Translations under genes and position numbers: made by a program | Shown here: in pieces, positions 30,891 to 39,453 of the stretch | Position numbering within the stretch: position 1 is the stretch's first letter | Layout: each line of letters opens with the position of its first letter | Notes under the pieces: model-generated | The model's database searches: none | What the model saw: the letters and a program-made list of their open reading frames with translations, nothing else | Told to the model about the DNA's origin: nothing | Assembly: GCF_900168125.1 (NCBI RefSeq) | Contig: NZ_FUZF01000009.1 | Coordinates: 62,001-126,000 of the forward strand | Origin: Sphingobacterium nematocida | Lineage (GTDB): Bacteria > Bacteroidota > Bacteroidia > Sphingobacteriales > Sphingobacteriaceae | Direction: 5' to 3' | DNA: 64,000 bases

Positions 30891-32160
30891 TCGATCAATA
30901 GCCCCTTTAGCACAACCGATAAAGAACTTAGATTTGGTACAGCCAGAATCTGTAAATCATATCAACGGTCTGCACACTTTCTTATTCCATGCAGAGGATC
31001 TAGAGCTGATGAAATTTGAATTTGTGTTTGAGAATAGCTACGATACCTCGAGAATCCCCCTCCTAAATGTAGCGTTATCGTCTATGTTGAAGGAAGGTAC
31101 CTTAACAAGGAGTAGTGCTCAGATCGCAGAAGAGATTGATTTCTACGGCGCGTACCTGATGCCGGAATATAGCTTTGACTACACAGCACTCTCGCTATAC
31201 ACTATCCGTAAGTATGCGGATAAAGTATTGCCTATTGTCGCTGACATCCTTTGCAATTCAACTTTCCCGCAGGAGGAACTAGATACTTATATACGTAATA
31301 ACAAGCAAAACTTACAGATTGCTCTTCAAAAAAATGATGTGGTAGCCCGTCGTTTATTCTACCAGAATCTATTCGGCGACAATCAGTATGGTGCTGTTGC
31401 TACTGTAGCAGACTACGACTCTATAAAGAGAGAGCAATTACTGGATTTATTTCAACGCCAGATCCAACCTAAAAACTGCACTTTGCTAATTGCCGGTAAG
31501 ATAGATGACTCGCTTAGAGAACTCGTAGATCGTCTATTTGGCGAAAATTGGGAAGGAAAGCAATCCGCTATGAATGGTTCGATTGTACTGGCTGAATCAA
31601 TCCCTTCCAAGCTACTTATCGAAACCAAAGAGGATGCCTTACAGTCTGCAATACGAATGGGAAGCTATACAGTCGGTCGGAATCATTCAGATTTTCCTGC
31701 TATACAGTTTGTTAACACGCTATTTGGAGGTTTTTTTGGTTCAAGGCTAATGCGTAATATTCGAGAAGACAAAGGCTACACGTACAGTATAGGGTCGGCC
31801 GTAATCAGTCTAAAACACAGCGCTTTTATAACTTTGAGCTCAGAAGTGGGTGTTGATGTTACGAAAGCGACTTTAGTGGAAATCGAGCGTGAATTTGGCC
31901 GTTTGACTGAAGAACAAGCTGACGAAACAGAGATTGATCTGGTACGTAACTATATGCAGGGAAGCCTTCTTGGTAGTTTGGAAAGCATCTTTTCGCATGT
32001 CGATAAATTTAAGGCTGTTTATTTCAGCGGATTGGACTTTTCTTATTATAGGTACTATCAGGATGTCCTCCGTGATATGACTCCGAAACGTGTTCAGGAG
32101 ATCGCCATGCAGTATTTCAATTTTGAAAACATGGTAAAAGTAATTGTAGGGAAGTATTAA
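30883..32160 (+). CDS. M16 peptidase-like protein, non-catalytic partner
   Basis: Start at ATG 30883 is chosen because AAAGGAGG lies just before it, a clear Shine-Dalgarno that is unusual in Bacteroidota; the longer frame from 30814 would overlap the previous gene heavily. The protein is about 425 residues with the M16 fold (LNVALSSMLKEGT) but no HxxEH; the region aligned with it reads SSMLKEG. The C-terminal half (IREDKGYTYSIGSA) matches the conserved substrate-pocket R/Y motif of M16B. It likely forms a heterodimer with the preceding subunit. Confidence 0.9.
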   Translation: MLNRSIAPLAQPIKNLDLVQPESVNHINGLHTFLFHAEDLELMKFEFVFENSYDTSRIPLLNVALSSMLKEGTLTRSSAQIAEEIDFYGAYLMPEYSFDYTALSLYTIRKYADKVLPIVADILCNSTFPQEELDTYIRNNKQNLQIALQKNDVVARRLFYQNLFGDNQYGAVATVADYDSIKREQLLDLFQRQIQPKNCTLLIAGKIDDSLRELVDRLFGENWEGKQSAMNGSIVLAESIPSKLLIETKEDALQSAIRMGSYTVGRNHSDFPAIQFVNTLFGGFFGSRLMRNIREDKGYTYSIGSAVISLKHSAFITLSSEVGVDVTKATLVEIEREFGRLTEEQADETEIDLVRNYMQGSLLGSLESIFSHVDKFKAVYFSGLDFSYYRYYQDVLRDMTPKRVQEIAMQYFNFENMVKVIVGKY

Positions 32161-32201
32161 TAGTTCCCTTTTTCTGAAAGTGTATATTTTCAGAGATCAT
32201 C

Positions 32202-32245
32202 AAAAACTTTCATGATCCGCCAACTGGCAGATCATGAAAGTTTTT
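32202..32245. terminator. Full-length REP-like palindrome acting as a terminator
   Basis: A perfect 16-bp arm AAAAACTTTCATGATC (32202-32217) pairs with GATCATGAAAGTTTTT (32230-32245), and GCCA/TGGC pairs inside. It is the most complete copy of the repeat family seen here. With A- and T-rich ends it lies between convergent genes and could end both. Confidence 0.72.
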
Positions 32246-32246
32246 T

Positions 32247-33344
32247 TTAATTATCCTTTTTTGCCTCTTTGGCAGCTTGTTTCTTCTTTTCTTTAGCGCT
32301 AAAATCTGCTACTTCGATGATTCGAGGTATACTACTTTTCGGCGCCATATTTTTTACACGCTTCAGTTTTTTACGATAACGAAGAGCCCGGATAGTTCTG
32401 TTGTTTTTGTACAGATTCCAATTCATTAACAACACCGAGAATAAAACGACGGCTAAACCAAAGATCTGCAAGGAGGTAACCTGATGATCGGTAAAGAAAT
32501 GGACCAATAATAGAGCCACAATAGGATTTACATAGGCATAGGTACTGACTTCAGTAGCCGGACGTACTTGTAACAACCAGATATAGGAACTAAATGCCAG
32601 GATAGAGCCGAAGAAAACCAAATAGATCATAGCCCCCCAATCCGCAGGAGCAACAGCTGAATAATCGAATGACTGATACTCCCCATTGAGCAGTGCTACA
32701 GTAGTAAATGCAGTTCCGGCCGTAACCATCTGCCAAGCCGTCTTGACAATAACATTCAAGGACTGTTCTTTGGGTTTATCACTTTTCTCCTTTTGGCTGT
32801 ACTTCGAAGTCAGTGAACCTATCGTCCATCCGATGGTCCCAAGGATAAGAACTCCCATTGCAATTAGATTTTGTGATCTTTCCCCATCATCGGTCTGACC
32901 GAACACCTGTTCTGCAAACAACATGATAACACCTGTGAAACCCAAAATCAAGCCTAAAACAATAGGTAAACTCGAGAAATTTTCCTTCCATTTGGGCTTG
33001 TCAAAAATAATAAACCAGATAGCCGTAGCTGCTGAAAGGATAGAAACGATACCACTGGATATAAACTGTTCAGACCATATGATAGCAGCCATATCAATAA
33101 ACAGAAGTAAGAAACCTACAAATATTGCTTGTTTGACATCACTTCTATTAAATATTTTGTAGCCTTTTAGCCCGCAATATCCCATAAGCAAGGATCCCGC
33201 AATGATGAAACGGATCGAGCCCAATACAAATGGTGGAAAGGAGTGCAATGCTTTCTCTATAAAAAAGAAAGTTGATCCCCACACAATGTATACGACGAGG
33301 TATGCAAAGACAATACTAGCGACAGAAGGACTTTTTTCGTTCAT
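32247..33344 (-). CDS. EamA/DMT family transporter
   Basis: This 365-residue protein has about ten membrane helices in two EamA halves: FAYLVVYIVWGSTFFFIEKA at the start, and YLVFFGSILAFSSYIWLLQV with PIVALLLVHFF in the second half. A cytoplasmic basic tail (about 310-365, rich in Lys, Arg) follows. Related proteins export amino acids or other metabolites. It is downstream of, and nearly contiguous with, an Lrp/AsnC regulator, a common exporter arrangement. Substrate unknown. Confidence 0.9.
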   Translation of the reverse strand: MNEKSPSVASIVFAYLVVYIVWGSTFFFIEKALHSFPPFVLGSIRFIIAGSLLMGYCGLKGYKIFNRSDVKQAIFVGFLLLFIDMAAIIWSEQFISSGIVSILSAATAIWFIIFDKPKWKENFSSLPIVLGLILGFTGVIMLFAEQVFGQTDDGERSQNLIAMGVLILGTIGWTIGSLTSKYSQKEKSDKPKEQSLNVIVKTAWQMVTAGTAFTTVALLNGEYQSFDYSAVAPADWGAMIYLVFFGSILAFSSYIWLLQVRPATEVSTYAYVNPIVALLLVHFFTDHQVTSLQIFGLAVVLFSVLLMNWNLYKNNRTIRALRYRKKLKRVKNMAPKSSIPRIIEVADFSAKEKKKQAAKEAKKDN

Positions 33345-33346
33345 AC

Positions 33347-33826
33347 TTAATCTTTAGACGGTATTACCAATTTTTGCTCTTCCTTAATAGTCTCTAGTAC
33401 GATAGTGGTACGGGTAGAAATTATACCCTCTATCTTTCCTAAGGTATTACGCATGAGGTCCACTAGACCAGCAGCATCATTGGTGCGTACTTTGATTAAA
33501 TACCCGTCGTCTCCAGCGATATCATGTACCTCTTGGACTTCTGGTATTTCTGCTAAAAGATAAGCAACTCCCTGTTCGCCAATAATGTCGGAAGTCTTTA
33601 TAAAAATAAAAGACAGTAAATTTTGATCTAAAGCAGATGGATTGATTTTTGCATTGTACTGCAATATTACTTCACGTTGTTCTAGTTTCTTGACTCGCTC
33701 TAATATAGCAGAAGGAGCCATGCCCAATTCGCGGGCAATATCCGCATTATTTGTCCGCGCATTATTTTGCATAATACGAAGGATTTGATAATCAACATGA
33801 TCTAAAGATATTTCTATTTTCGCCAT
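33347..33826 (-). CDS. Lrp/AsnC family regulator
   Basis: This 159-residue protein has an N-terminal winged helix (LDHVDYQILRIMQNNARTNNADIARELG) and a C-terminal RAM ligand-binding domain (FIFIKTSDIIGEQGVAYLL, VHDIAGDDGYLIKVRT). The family responds to amino acids. It is the first gene of a two-gene transcript with the DMT exporter, which it probably regulates together with itself. The promoter sits so close to the ATG that the transcript may be leaderless. Confidence 0.92.
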   Translation of the reverse strand: MAKIEISLDHVDYQILRIMQNNARTNNADIARELGMAPSAILERVKKLEQREVILQYNAKINPSALDQNLLSFIFIKTSDIIGEQGVAYLLAEIPEVQEVHDIAGDDGYLIKVRTNDAAGLVDLMRNTLGKIEGIISTRTTIVLETIKEEQKLVIPSKD

Positions 33827-33833
33827 AATTCTG

Positions 33834-33866
33834 CAAAGATAACGTTTTTTAGAATATAATTCACAA
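33834..33866 (-). promoter_or_regulatory. Promoter of the Lrp-exporter operon
   Basis: On the minus strand TTG (33866-33864), 22 bp, then TATCTTTG (33841-33834). The -7 box ends 7 bp before the ATG, so transcription would begin at about the start codon. Confidence 0.6.
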
Positions 33867-34061
33867 TACTATATTTATTTATGAATTATATTCTACTTAT
33901 TAAACTTGTTTCGCTTAGAAGGGAGGATATGTTGATGTGCGTTATTTTGCGATAGTTATATACTATCTTGCAAAAAATAACAATCATTAAGTCTAATATA
34001 CGAAATAATAGTCTAAGATTCGTTAGATTTGTTTATCCATTGGATTTAATAAACAAACTTC

Positions 34062-36977
34062 ATGTTGTCAACGTTAGAGAAACTAAACCATGAGATAGAG
34101 GGCGAGCTCTATTATAACCCCTCAGACCCTAAGCACCAAACCATCCGTATGGCTTATGCAACGGATGCATCTGTTTATCAGGAATTACCAGTCGCAGTTG
34201 CGATTCCTTATACCAAAGGAGATTTGGTCAAATTAGTGCGTTTTGCAGCAGAGAATAGGGTAACCCTAATCCCTCGTACAGCTGGCACCTCATTGGCAGG
34301 CCAAGTTGTAGGTAAGGGAATTGTGGTTGATGTGTCCAAGTATTTTAACAAAATAGTCGAACTCAATGTCGAAGAAGGCTGGGTAAAAGTAGAACCGGGA
34401 GTGATTCGCGATGATCTAAACGCCTACCTAAAACCATATGGACTTATGTTCGGTCCAGAGACTTCGACCGCCAGCCGTGCGATGATAGGCGGTATGATTG
34501 GTAACAATTCTTCGGGCCTGCACTCTATCGTATGGGGAGACACCCGTCAGAACTTAATACGTGCAAATGTTATTTTAAATGATTCTAACGAAGTAGTCTT
34601 CGAAGAGCTAACGCCAGGAGCCTATTTTGAAAAACTAGCAAAAAAAGGGAGAGAAGGTGATATTTATCGCCGACTGAATGAAATCCTTACCAACAACGAA
34701 AATATAGAAGCTATAGAAAGTGGTTTTCCCAAAAAGACCTTAACAAGACGGAACACGGGGTACGCTCTGGATTTTTTGGTTAATAAAGATGAACCTTTCA
34801 ATCTCTGTAATCTTCTAGCTGGCTCCGAAGGAACTATTGGCATTGTAACAGAGGCCGTGTTGCGATTGCGCCCATTGCCCCCCAAAGAAATAGGTCTTTT
34901 ATGTGTACATTTTGACGACATGGTAGAATGTATGCGCGGTAATGTAGTGGCATTGGAGCACGCCCCTGAGGCGTCCGAACTAGTCGACAAGTATATACTA
35001 GATTTTACAGTAGGGCATCCCACGTATCAATACAACCGCTTTTTCATTGAGGGAGATCCTCAAGCGCTTCTTATTGTTGAGTTTAGGGCTAATACAGCCC
35101 AGGAGATTGCGGAAAAGGCGCAAAGACTGCAAGAAGAACTCATAGCAAAAAAATTAGGTTATGCCTATCCATTGATCACCGGCGATAAGGAAACCAATCT
35201 GGTGTGGGATGTACGTAAAGCAGGTCTCGGCTTGATTCGTAACTTACCTGGAGATAGTCAGCCTGTCAATCTGATTGAGGATTGCGCAGTCTCTCCGGAA
35301 GATCTACCAGCTTATGTCTCGGATGTCCAAAAACTATTGCAAGAAGAGGGCGTGCATGCATCTTACTATGCGCATGCCGGTGCCGGTGAGCTGCACATCG
35401 AGCCTTTTATCAATCTAAAATCTGCCGAAGGGAAGAAGCAGTTTCGCAGTATACTGGAGAAAACAACAGATCTTGTACTTAAATATAATGGATCTCTAAG
35501 TGGCGAACACGGTGATGGTCGATTGCGGGGAGAATTCATTAGCAAGGTACTAGGGGATAAGGTGTATAGTCTATTAAAAGAGGTCAAACATACTTTTGAT
35601 CCGCTAGGTATATTTAATGCCAATAAGATTGTGGACGCCCCACCTATGGATACCTTCTTGCGCTATGACAAAGCTGTTGATGGTACAGCCATTCCTACTT
35701 ATTTTGATTTTACAAAAGACGAGAGCATCTTGCGATTAGCCGAAAAATGTTCGGGTTCTGGAGATTGTCGTAAGACGGAAATAACAGGTGGAACGATGTG
35801 TCCTTCCTTTATGGCAACAAGAAATGAAAAAGACACGACACGGGCCCGTGCGAATATGCTCCGTCAGTTCCTGACCAATTCGACAAAGAAAAATAGGTTT
35901 GATCATGAAGAAATAAAGGAGGTCATGGACCTTTGTTTGAGCTGTAAAGGATGTAAGACCGAATGTCCTTCTAGTGTGGATGTTGCGAAAATGAAGGCGG
36001 AGTTTCTTCAACAATATTACGATGTCAACGGAGCTCCAGTCCGTTCAAAATTAATTGCCAACTTTACCAAAAGTCAGCAATTGGGATCTATGGTGGCTCC
36101 TGTATATAATTTCTTTGCGCAAACGCCTTTATTCGCTAATATTATTAAACAGATAGTGGGCTTTGCCCCAGCTCGATCGCTCCCTACAGTCTCTGGGACG
36201 ACACTTAAGCAATGGGTGAAGCGCCAGTCTCCAACACACACAAAAAAGAGGGTATATCTTTTTTGCGATGAATTTACAGACTACAACGATACCGAGATAG
36301 GAATTACAGCCTACAAGCTATTGACTGCTTTAGGCTATGAGGTACTCGTGCCTCCGCATAAAGAAAGCGGACGCACGTACCTATCTAAAGGTTTCGTTAA
36401 AGAGGCTAAGGTATTGGCAAATAAAAACATCTCTTTATTAAAAGGGCTAATCAACGAGCATACGCCATTGATCGGTATTGAACCTTCAGCAATTCTTACA
36501 TTTAGAGATGAATACCTTTCTTTGGTGGATAAGGAGCAAATGGAAGAGGCTCTACGTGTCGCTAAGAGCGCATTAATGATTGATGAATTCTTGATGCAAG
36601 AAGTTGAAAAAGGAAATATACACCCAGAGCAGTTCACTTCGGAGCAACAGGTAATCAAATTGCATGGGCATTGTTATCAAAAGGCCTTCCACTTGGTCGG
36701 GGTTACTGAAAAGTTACTTTCTTTACCACTAAATTATACCGTAGAAGTGATTCCTTCAGGTTGCTGCGGGATGGCTGGTTCTTTTGGATATGAAAAAGAA
36801 CACTACGATATCTCGATGAAGGTTGCGGAGTTGGTTTTACTGCCTGCGGTGCGCAGTGCGGCAGAGAATGTTGTGATAGCGGCAGCTGGTACTTCGTGCA
36901 GACATCAGATCAAAGATGGCGTAGGTAGAAAGTCATATCATCCGATAGAAATTCTGTACAAAGCTTTAATAAAATAA
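34062..36977 (+). CDS. FAD-linked oxidoreductase with Fe-S and CCG domains (YdiJ type)
   Basis: The 971-residue fusion has an FAD_binding_4 domain (about 20-200, PRTAGTSLAGQ), FAD-oxidase_C (about 260-540, SLSGEHGDGRLRGEF), two cysteine motifs for a ferredoxin-type cluster (CSGSGDCRKTEITGG near 562; CLSCKGCKTECP near 626), and a C-terminal CCG domain (SGCCGMAGSFG near 900). This architecture is that of E. coli YdiJ, a D-2-hydroxyglutarate dehydrogenase; D-lactate oxidation is an alternative. It probably delivers electrons to the quinone pool. The unit stands alone between an Lrp-exporter operon and a lipoprotein gene. Confidence 0.88.
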   Translation: MLSTLEKLNHEIEGELYYNPSDPKHQTIRMAYATDASVYQELPVAVAIPYTKGDLVKLVRFAAENRVTLIPRTAGTSLAGQVVGKGIVVDVSKYFNKIVELNVEEGWVKVEPGVIRDDLNAYLKPYGLMFGPETSTASRAMIGGMIGNNSSGLHSIVWGDTRQNLIRANVILNDSNEVVFEELTPGAYFEKLAKKGREGDIYRRLNEILTNNENIEAIESGFPKKTLTRRNTGYALDFLVNKDEPFNLCNLLAGSEGTIGIVTEAVLRLRPLPPKEIGLLCVHFDDMVECMRGNVVALEHAPEASELVDKYILDFTVGHPTYQYNRFFIEGDPQALLIVEFRANTAQEIAEKAQRLQEELIAKKLGYAYPLITGDKETNLVWDVRKAGLGLIRNLPGDSQPVNLIEDCAVSPEDLPAYVSDVQKLLQEEGVHASYYAHAGAGELHIEPFINLKSAEGKKQFRSILEKTTDLVLKYNGSLSGEHGDGRLRGEFISKVLGDKVYSLLKEVKHTFDPLGIFNANKIVDAPPMDTFLRYDKAVDGTAIPTYFDFTKDESILRLAEKCSGSGDCRKTEITGGTMCPSFMATRNEKDTTRARANMLRQFLTNSTKKNRFDHEEIKEVMDLCLSCKGCKTECPSSVDVAKMKAEFLQQYYDVNGAPVRSKLIANFTKSQQLGSMVAPVYNFFAQTPLFANIIKQIVGFAPARSLPTVSGTTLKQWVKRQSPTHTKKRVYLFCDEFTDYNDTEIGITAYKLLTALGYEVLVPPHKESGRTYLSKGFVKEAKVLANKNISLLKGLINEHTPLIGIEPSAILTFRDEYLSLVDKEQMEEALRVAKSALMIDEFLMQEVEKGNIHPEQFTSEQQVIKLHGHCYQKAFHLVGVTEKLLSLPLNYTVEVIPSGCCGMAGSFGYEKEHYDISMKVAELVLLPAVRSAAENVVIAAAGTSCRHQIKDGVGRKSYHPIEILYKALIK

Positions 36978-37021
36978 AACATTATTGTATCTTGATTGTT
37001 TCACAATAAAAAACAACGCTT

Positions 37022-37666
37022 ATGAGATCGATTAACTCTTTTTTAGGATTAGGTACTGCTTTTGTTCTGGCACTAAGCGCGTGCAATAACGCACCAAAGG
37101 ATGGCAATTCATCTAGCGGTAATGCGACAAAGGGAAACCCTACAATAGAACAACTAAGTAACCAGGTAGATGCTGCGAAGCAGCACTTGTTCCTACGCTT
37201 TACAGACGAAGTAAGTACAGATTCTTCAATGGTGTATACAACAAAGTCTCTGTTTGACAAAGATACTGTAGGCCTAAAAATTGAAGTACTAAAGAATATC
37301 AAGCCTGGTTTGAAAAGTGACGGTACGGTTGACGAAAAAGCTGGCTTTGCAAGGGGATCGATAAAGATATCCTCGGTAGGGGCGCAATCCGATGCTTTTG
37401 TTAAAGCTCTAGGCACGATGTTTAAACTACCAACTTCGGGCAAGATGACTAGTCAGGTCATTCTACCAACGGTATTTTCATCCAATAAAGGTGCTGTCGA
37501 CCTTTCTGAATCTGCTACATACAGTTTTAAATTGTTTCTTGATAATGGATCGGGTCAGCCAGCGGAAGTATTTGCTGTGGTAGATACTTATCGCAAATCG
37601 TTCGAATTATCTGAAAAAGACGCCACTTTCCGCAGTCAGATCATAGCAGCCTTTGAAGGCAAATAG
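37022..37666 (+). CDS. Lipoprotein of unknown function
   Basis: This 214-residue protein has a signal peptide with a lipobox (ALSAC, Cys20), then a Gly/Ser/Asn-rich linker and a mostly beta domain of no family I recognise. Several Lys/Asp-rich strands (SKGSIKISSVG; LDNGSGQPAEVF) suggest an extracytoplasmic fold. It follows the FAD/Fe-S gene by about 45 bp and ends just before a bidirectional terminator. Confidence 0.65.
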   Translation: MRSINSFLGLGTAFVLALSACNNAPKDGNSSSGNATKGNPTIEQLSNQVDAAKQHLFLRFTDEVSTDSSMVYTTKSLFDKDTVGLKIEVLKNIKPGLKSDGTVDEKAGFARGSIKISSVGAQSDAFVKALGTMFKLPTSGKMTSQVILPTVFSSNKGAVDLSESATYSFKLFLDNGSGQPAEVFAVVDTYRKSFELSEKDATFRSQIIAAFEGK

Positions 37667-37684
37667 ATTTTACAATCAAAAAAC

Positions 37685-37717
37685 AGATTACGTTATAGAT
37701 CATCTATAGCGTAATCT
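37685..37717. terminator. Bidirectional terminator overlapping the TPR-regulator stop
   Basis: AGATTACG-TATAG (37685-37698) and CTATA-CGTAATCT (37704-37717) form the stem; a T-run follows on the plus strand and an A-run precedes it. The regulator's stop codon (37693-37695) and last six codons lie inside the stem. Confidence 0.8.
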
Positions 37718-39417
37718 ATTTTTTTACGCAGCCTTTGTTTGGCCTTCTTCACACCATCCAATGATATCCCCAAAAGATGAGCTATACTTTGATTACTTAG
37801 GTTTAACTTACTAAAGGTTAGCAGCCTAAGATTGCTTTCCGATATATTGGGATAGCGAAATGTCAGCTCATCGAAGAATCCGGGGTTAGATGTCTCAAAT
37901 AATGATTTAAACCTGTACCACCGTTCGTCCGTCATTATATGTGATTCCAGCATTTGGTTTAGGCTGTTCTGGATCTCCACAACATTATCTTTTTGATGCT
38001 GTTGCTGTGCATTATACAGATCCTCTTCGAGCCTTCGAATAACATTTTCATTCTCCTTGATTCGAACGAGAAAATCCTTCATATCTCGCTTGGACTGAAG
38101 AAGTTCTTCGTCCAACTGTTGTTTTTCAAGAAGCAGAGCCAACTGTTCTTTTTCTAGCTTAATAGATTTTAACCTTATTTTTTGACGGGAGCGATGGATC
38201 AGTAAGGTTATGGACAGGAGGCTCAGGATCACAACCATACCAATACTAATATCACGGATGCGATCCTGCTTTCTTTTATCATCTGCTTCTACCAATGCCA
38301 GTTCATATCTTTCTGATTCCCATTTCCAAACAATCTTCTGCAGTTTTTCTGCATCTTTTTGCTGCTGCAACGCATTGTTGTATTCTATAAATGTATTTAG
38401 ATATTGGACGGCTTGCTTCGGATCACCTTGGGCTTCTGCGATTTTAGCTTTAAGACGATACGCATCTGTTTTATAAGGAACGAAATAGGGCTTAGGCTGA
38501 AAGTAAACTTCTGACCGGGCGACATAGGCCTTCGCTTTCTCCCATTGCCCTTGGGATACTGCAATCTCAGCTAATCCCAATAATGTACGCATAGCATCTT
38601 TATATTCACCATATTTGATTGAGCTGGCAACATTTAATTCTGAAAGTCTTGTTGCTTCGACCGTATCACCTTTTGCTAGCAGAATATTACCAATATTCCC
38701 TTGCAGAATACCTATCCACACGGTATCCTTCGTTGCTTGGGCGATCTTTAGGGCCTTTTTATAGTATTGCTCGGCTTCATTATAAAGGCTATCGCGATAG
38801 TAATACACGCCTATCGCATTTGTAAGGTCTATCGCTCGACGGCTCAGTGTCGGCACATGCTTCAATGCCATCTTGTAGTATTCCTGTGCTTTCTTTGATT
38901 CGCCGATATAGCCGAAAAAGTTTGCGACATATTGTAAATGAGCGGCAGCTAAGGGTATCTTTTCTAAATCGACCTGCTCCACTAGTTTGGAGGCGGATAA
39001 AAAATATGGAAGGGCATTGGATATCTCTCGATAAATAAAATTGTAATAGCCAGCACGGGTCAAGGTTATAAATAAATACTCCTTTTGTTCACTCTTCTTC
39101 GCTATCGCTACGGCTTTTTCAAAATAGTAATTTGTTGTCTGATTTACGCCATCGAACAGTATGGAGGTCGCATCTGCCATAAGAAGGTAATACGATAATC
39201 TGACACCATCGTTTTTATGCTGCAGCAGCGGTTTCAGTTTATTCTTAAGGTATATCGTATCGATCTTGCCTTCATTTTTCAAGCCAAGGTCAAGACAATA
39301 TTCTACTTGATCTTTCTGTTTGTCTATGGATTGTAGTTTCTCTAATAAAACATCTGCATGAGCCGCAGATGTACAGCATATTAAAAGTAAGGTTATAAAG
39401 CGTTTGATAGCATGCAT
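37693..39417 (-). CDS. TPR-containing membrane transcription regulator with LuxR-like HTH
   Basis: This 574-residue protein has a signal-like N-terminus (MHAIKRFITLLLICCTSAAHA), about six TPR repeats (residues 30-360; e.g. AEQYYKKALKIAQATKDTVW), one membrane helix (about 388-408), a long coiled coil (about 410-480), and a C-terminal HTH (about 525-570: ISESNLRLLTFSKLNLSNQS). Similar Bacteroidota regulators sense a signal outside or in the membrane and bind DNA inside. Target genes are unknown; neighbours do not reveal them. Confidence 0.82.
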   Translation of the reverse strand: MHAIKRFITLLLICCTSAAHADVLLEKLQSIDKQKDQVEYCLDLGLKNEGKIDTIYLKNKLKPLLQHKNDGVRLSYYLLMADATSILFDGVNQTTNYYFEKAVAIAKKSEQKEYLFITLTRAGYYNFIYREISNALPYFLSASKLVEQVDLEKIPLAAAHLQYVANFFGYIGESKKAQEYYKMALKHVPTLSRRAIDLTNAIGVYYYRDSLYNEAEQYYKKALKIAQATKDTVWIGILQGNIGNILLAKGDTVEATRLSELNVASSIKYGEYKDAMRTLLGLAEIAVSQGQWEKAKAYVARSEVYFQPKPYFVPYKTDAYRLKAKIAEAQGDPKQAVQYLNTFIEYNNALQQQKDAEKLQKIVWKWESERYELALVEADDKRKQDRIRDISIGMVVILSLLSITLLIHRSRQKIRLKSIKLEKEQLALLLEKQQLDEELLQSKRDMKDFLVRIKENENVIRRLEEDLYNAQQQHQKDNVVEIQNSLNQMLESHIMTDERWYRFKSLFETSNPGFFDELTFRYPNISESNLRLLTFSKLNLSNQSIAHLLGISLDGVKKAKQRLRKKIDYAIDDL

Positions 39418-39453
39418 AGATAGCTTGCAAGTTAGCTTTTTAAATTAAAAAAC

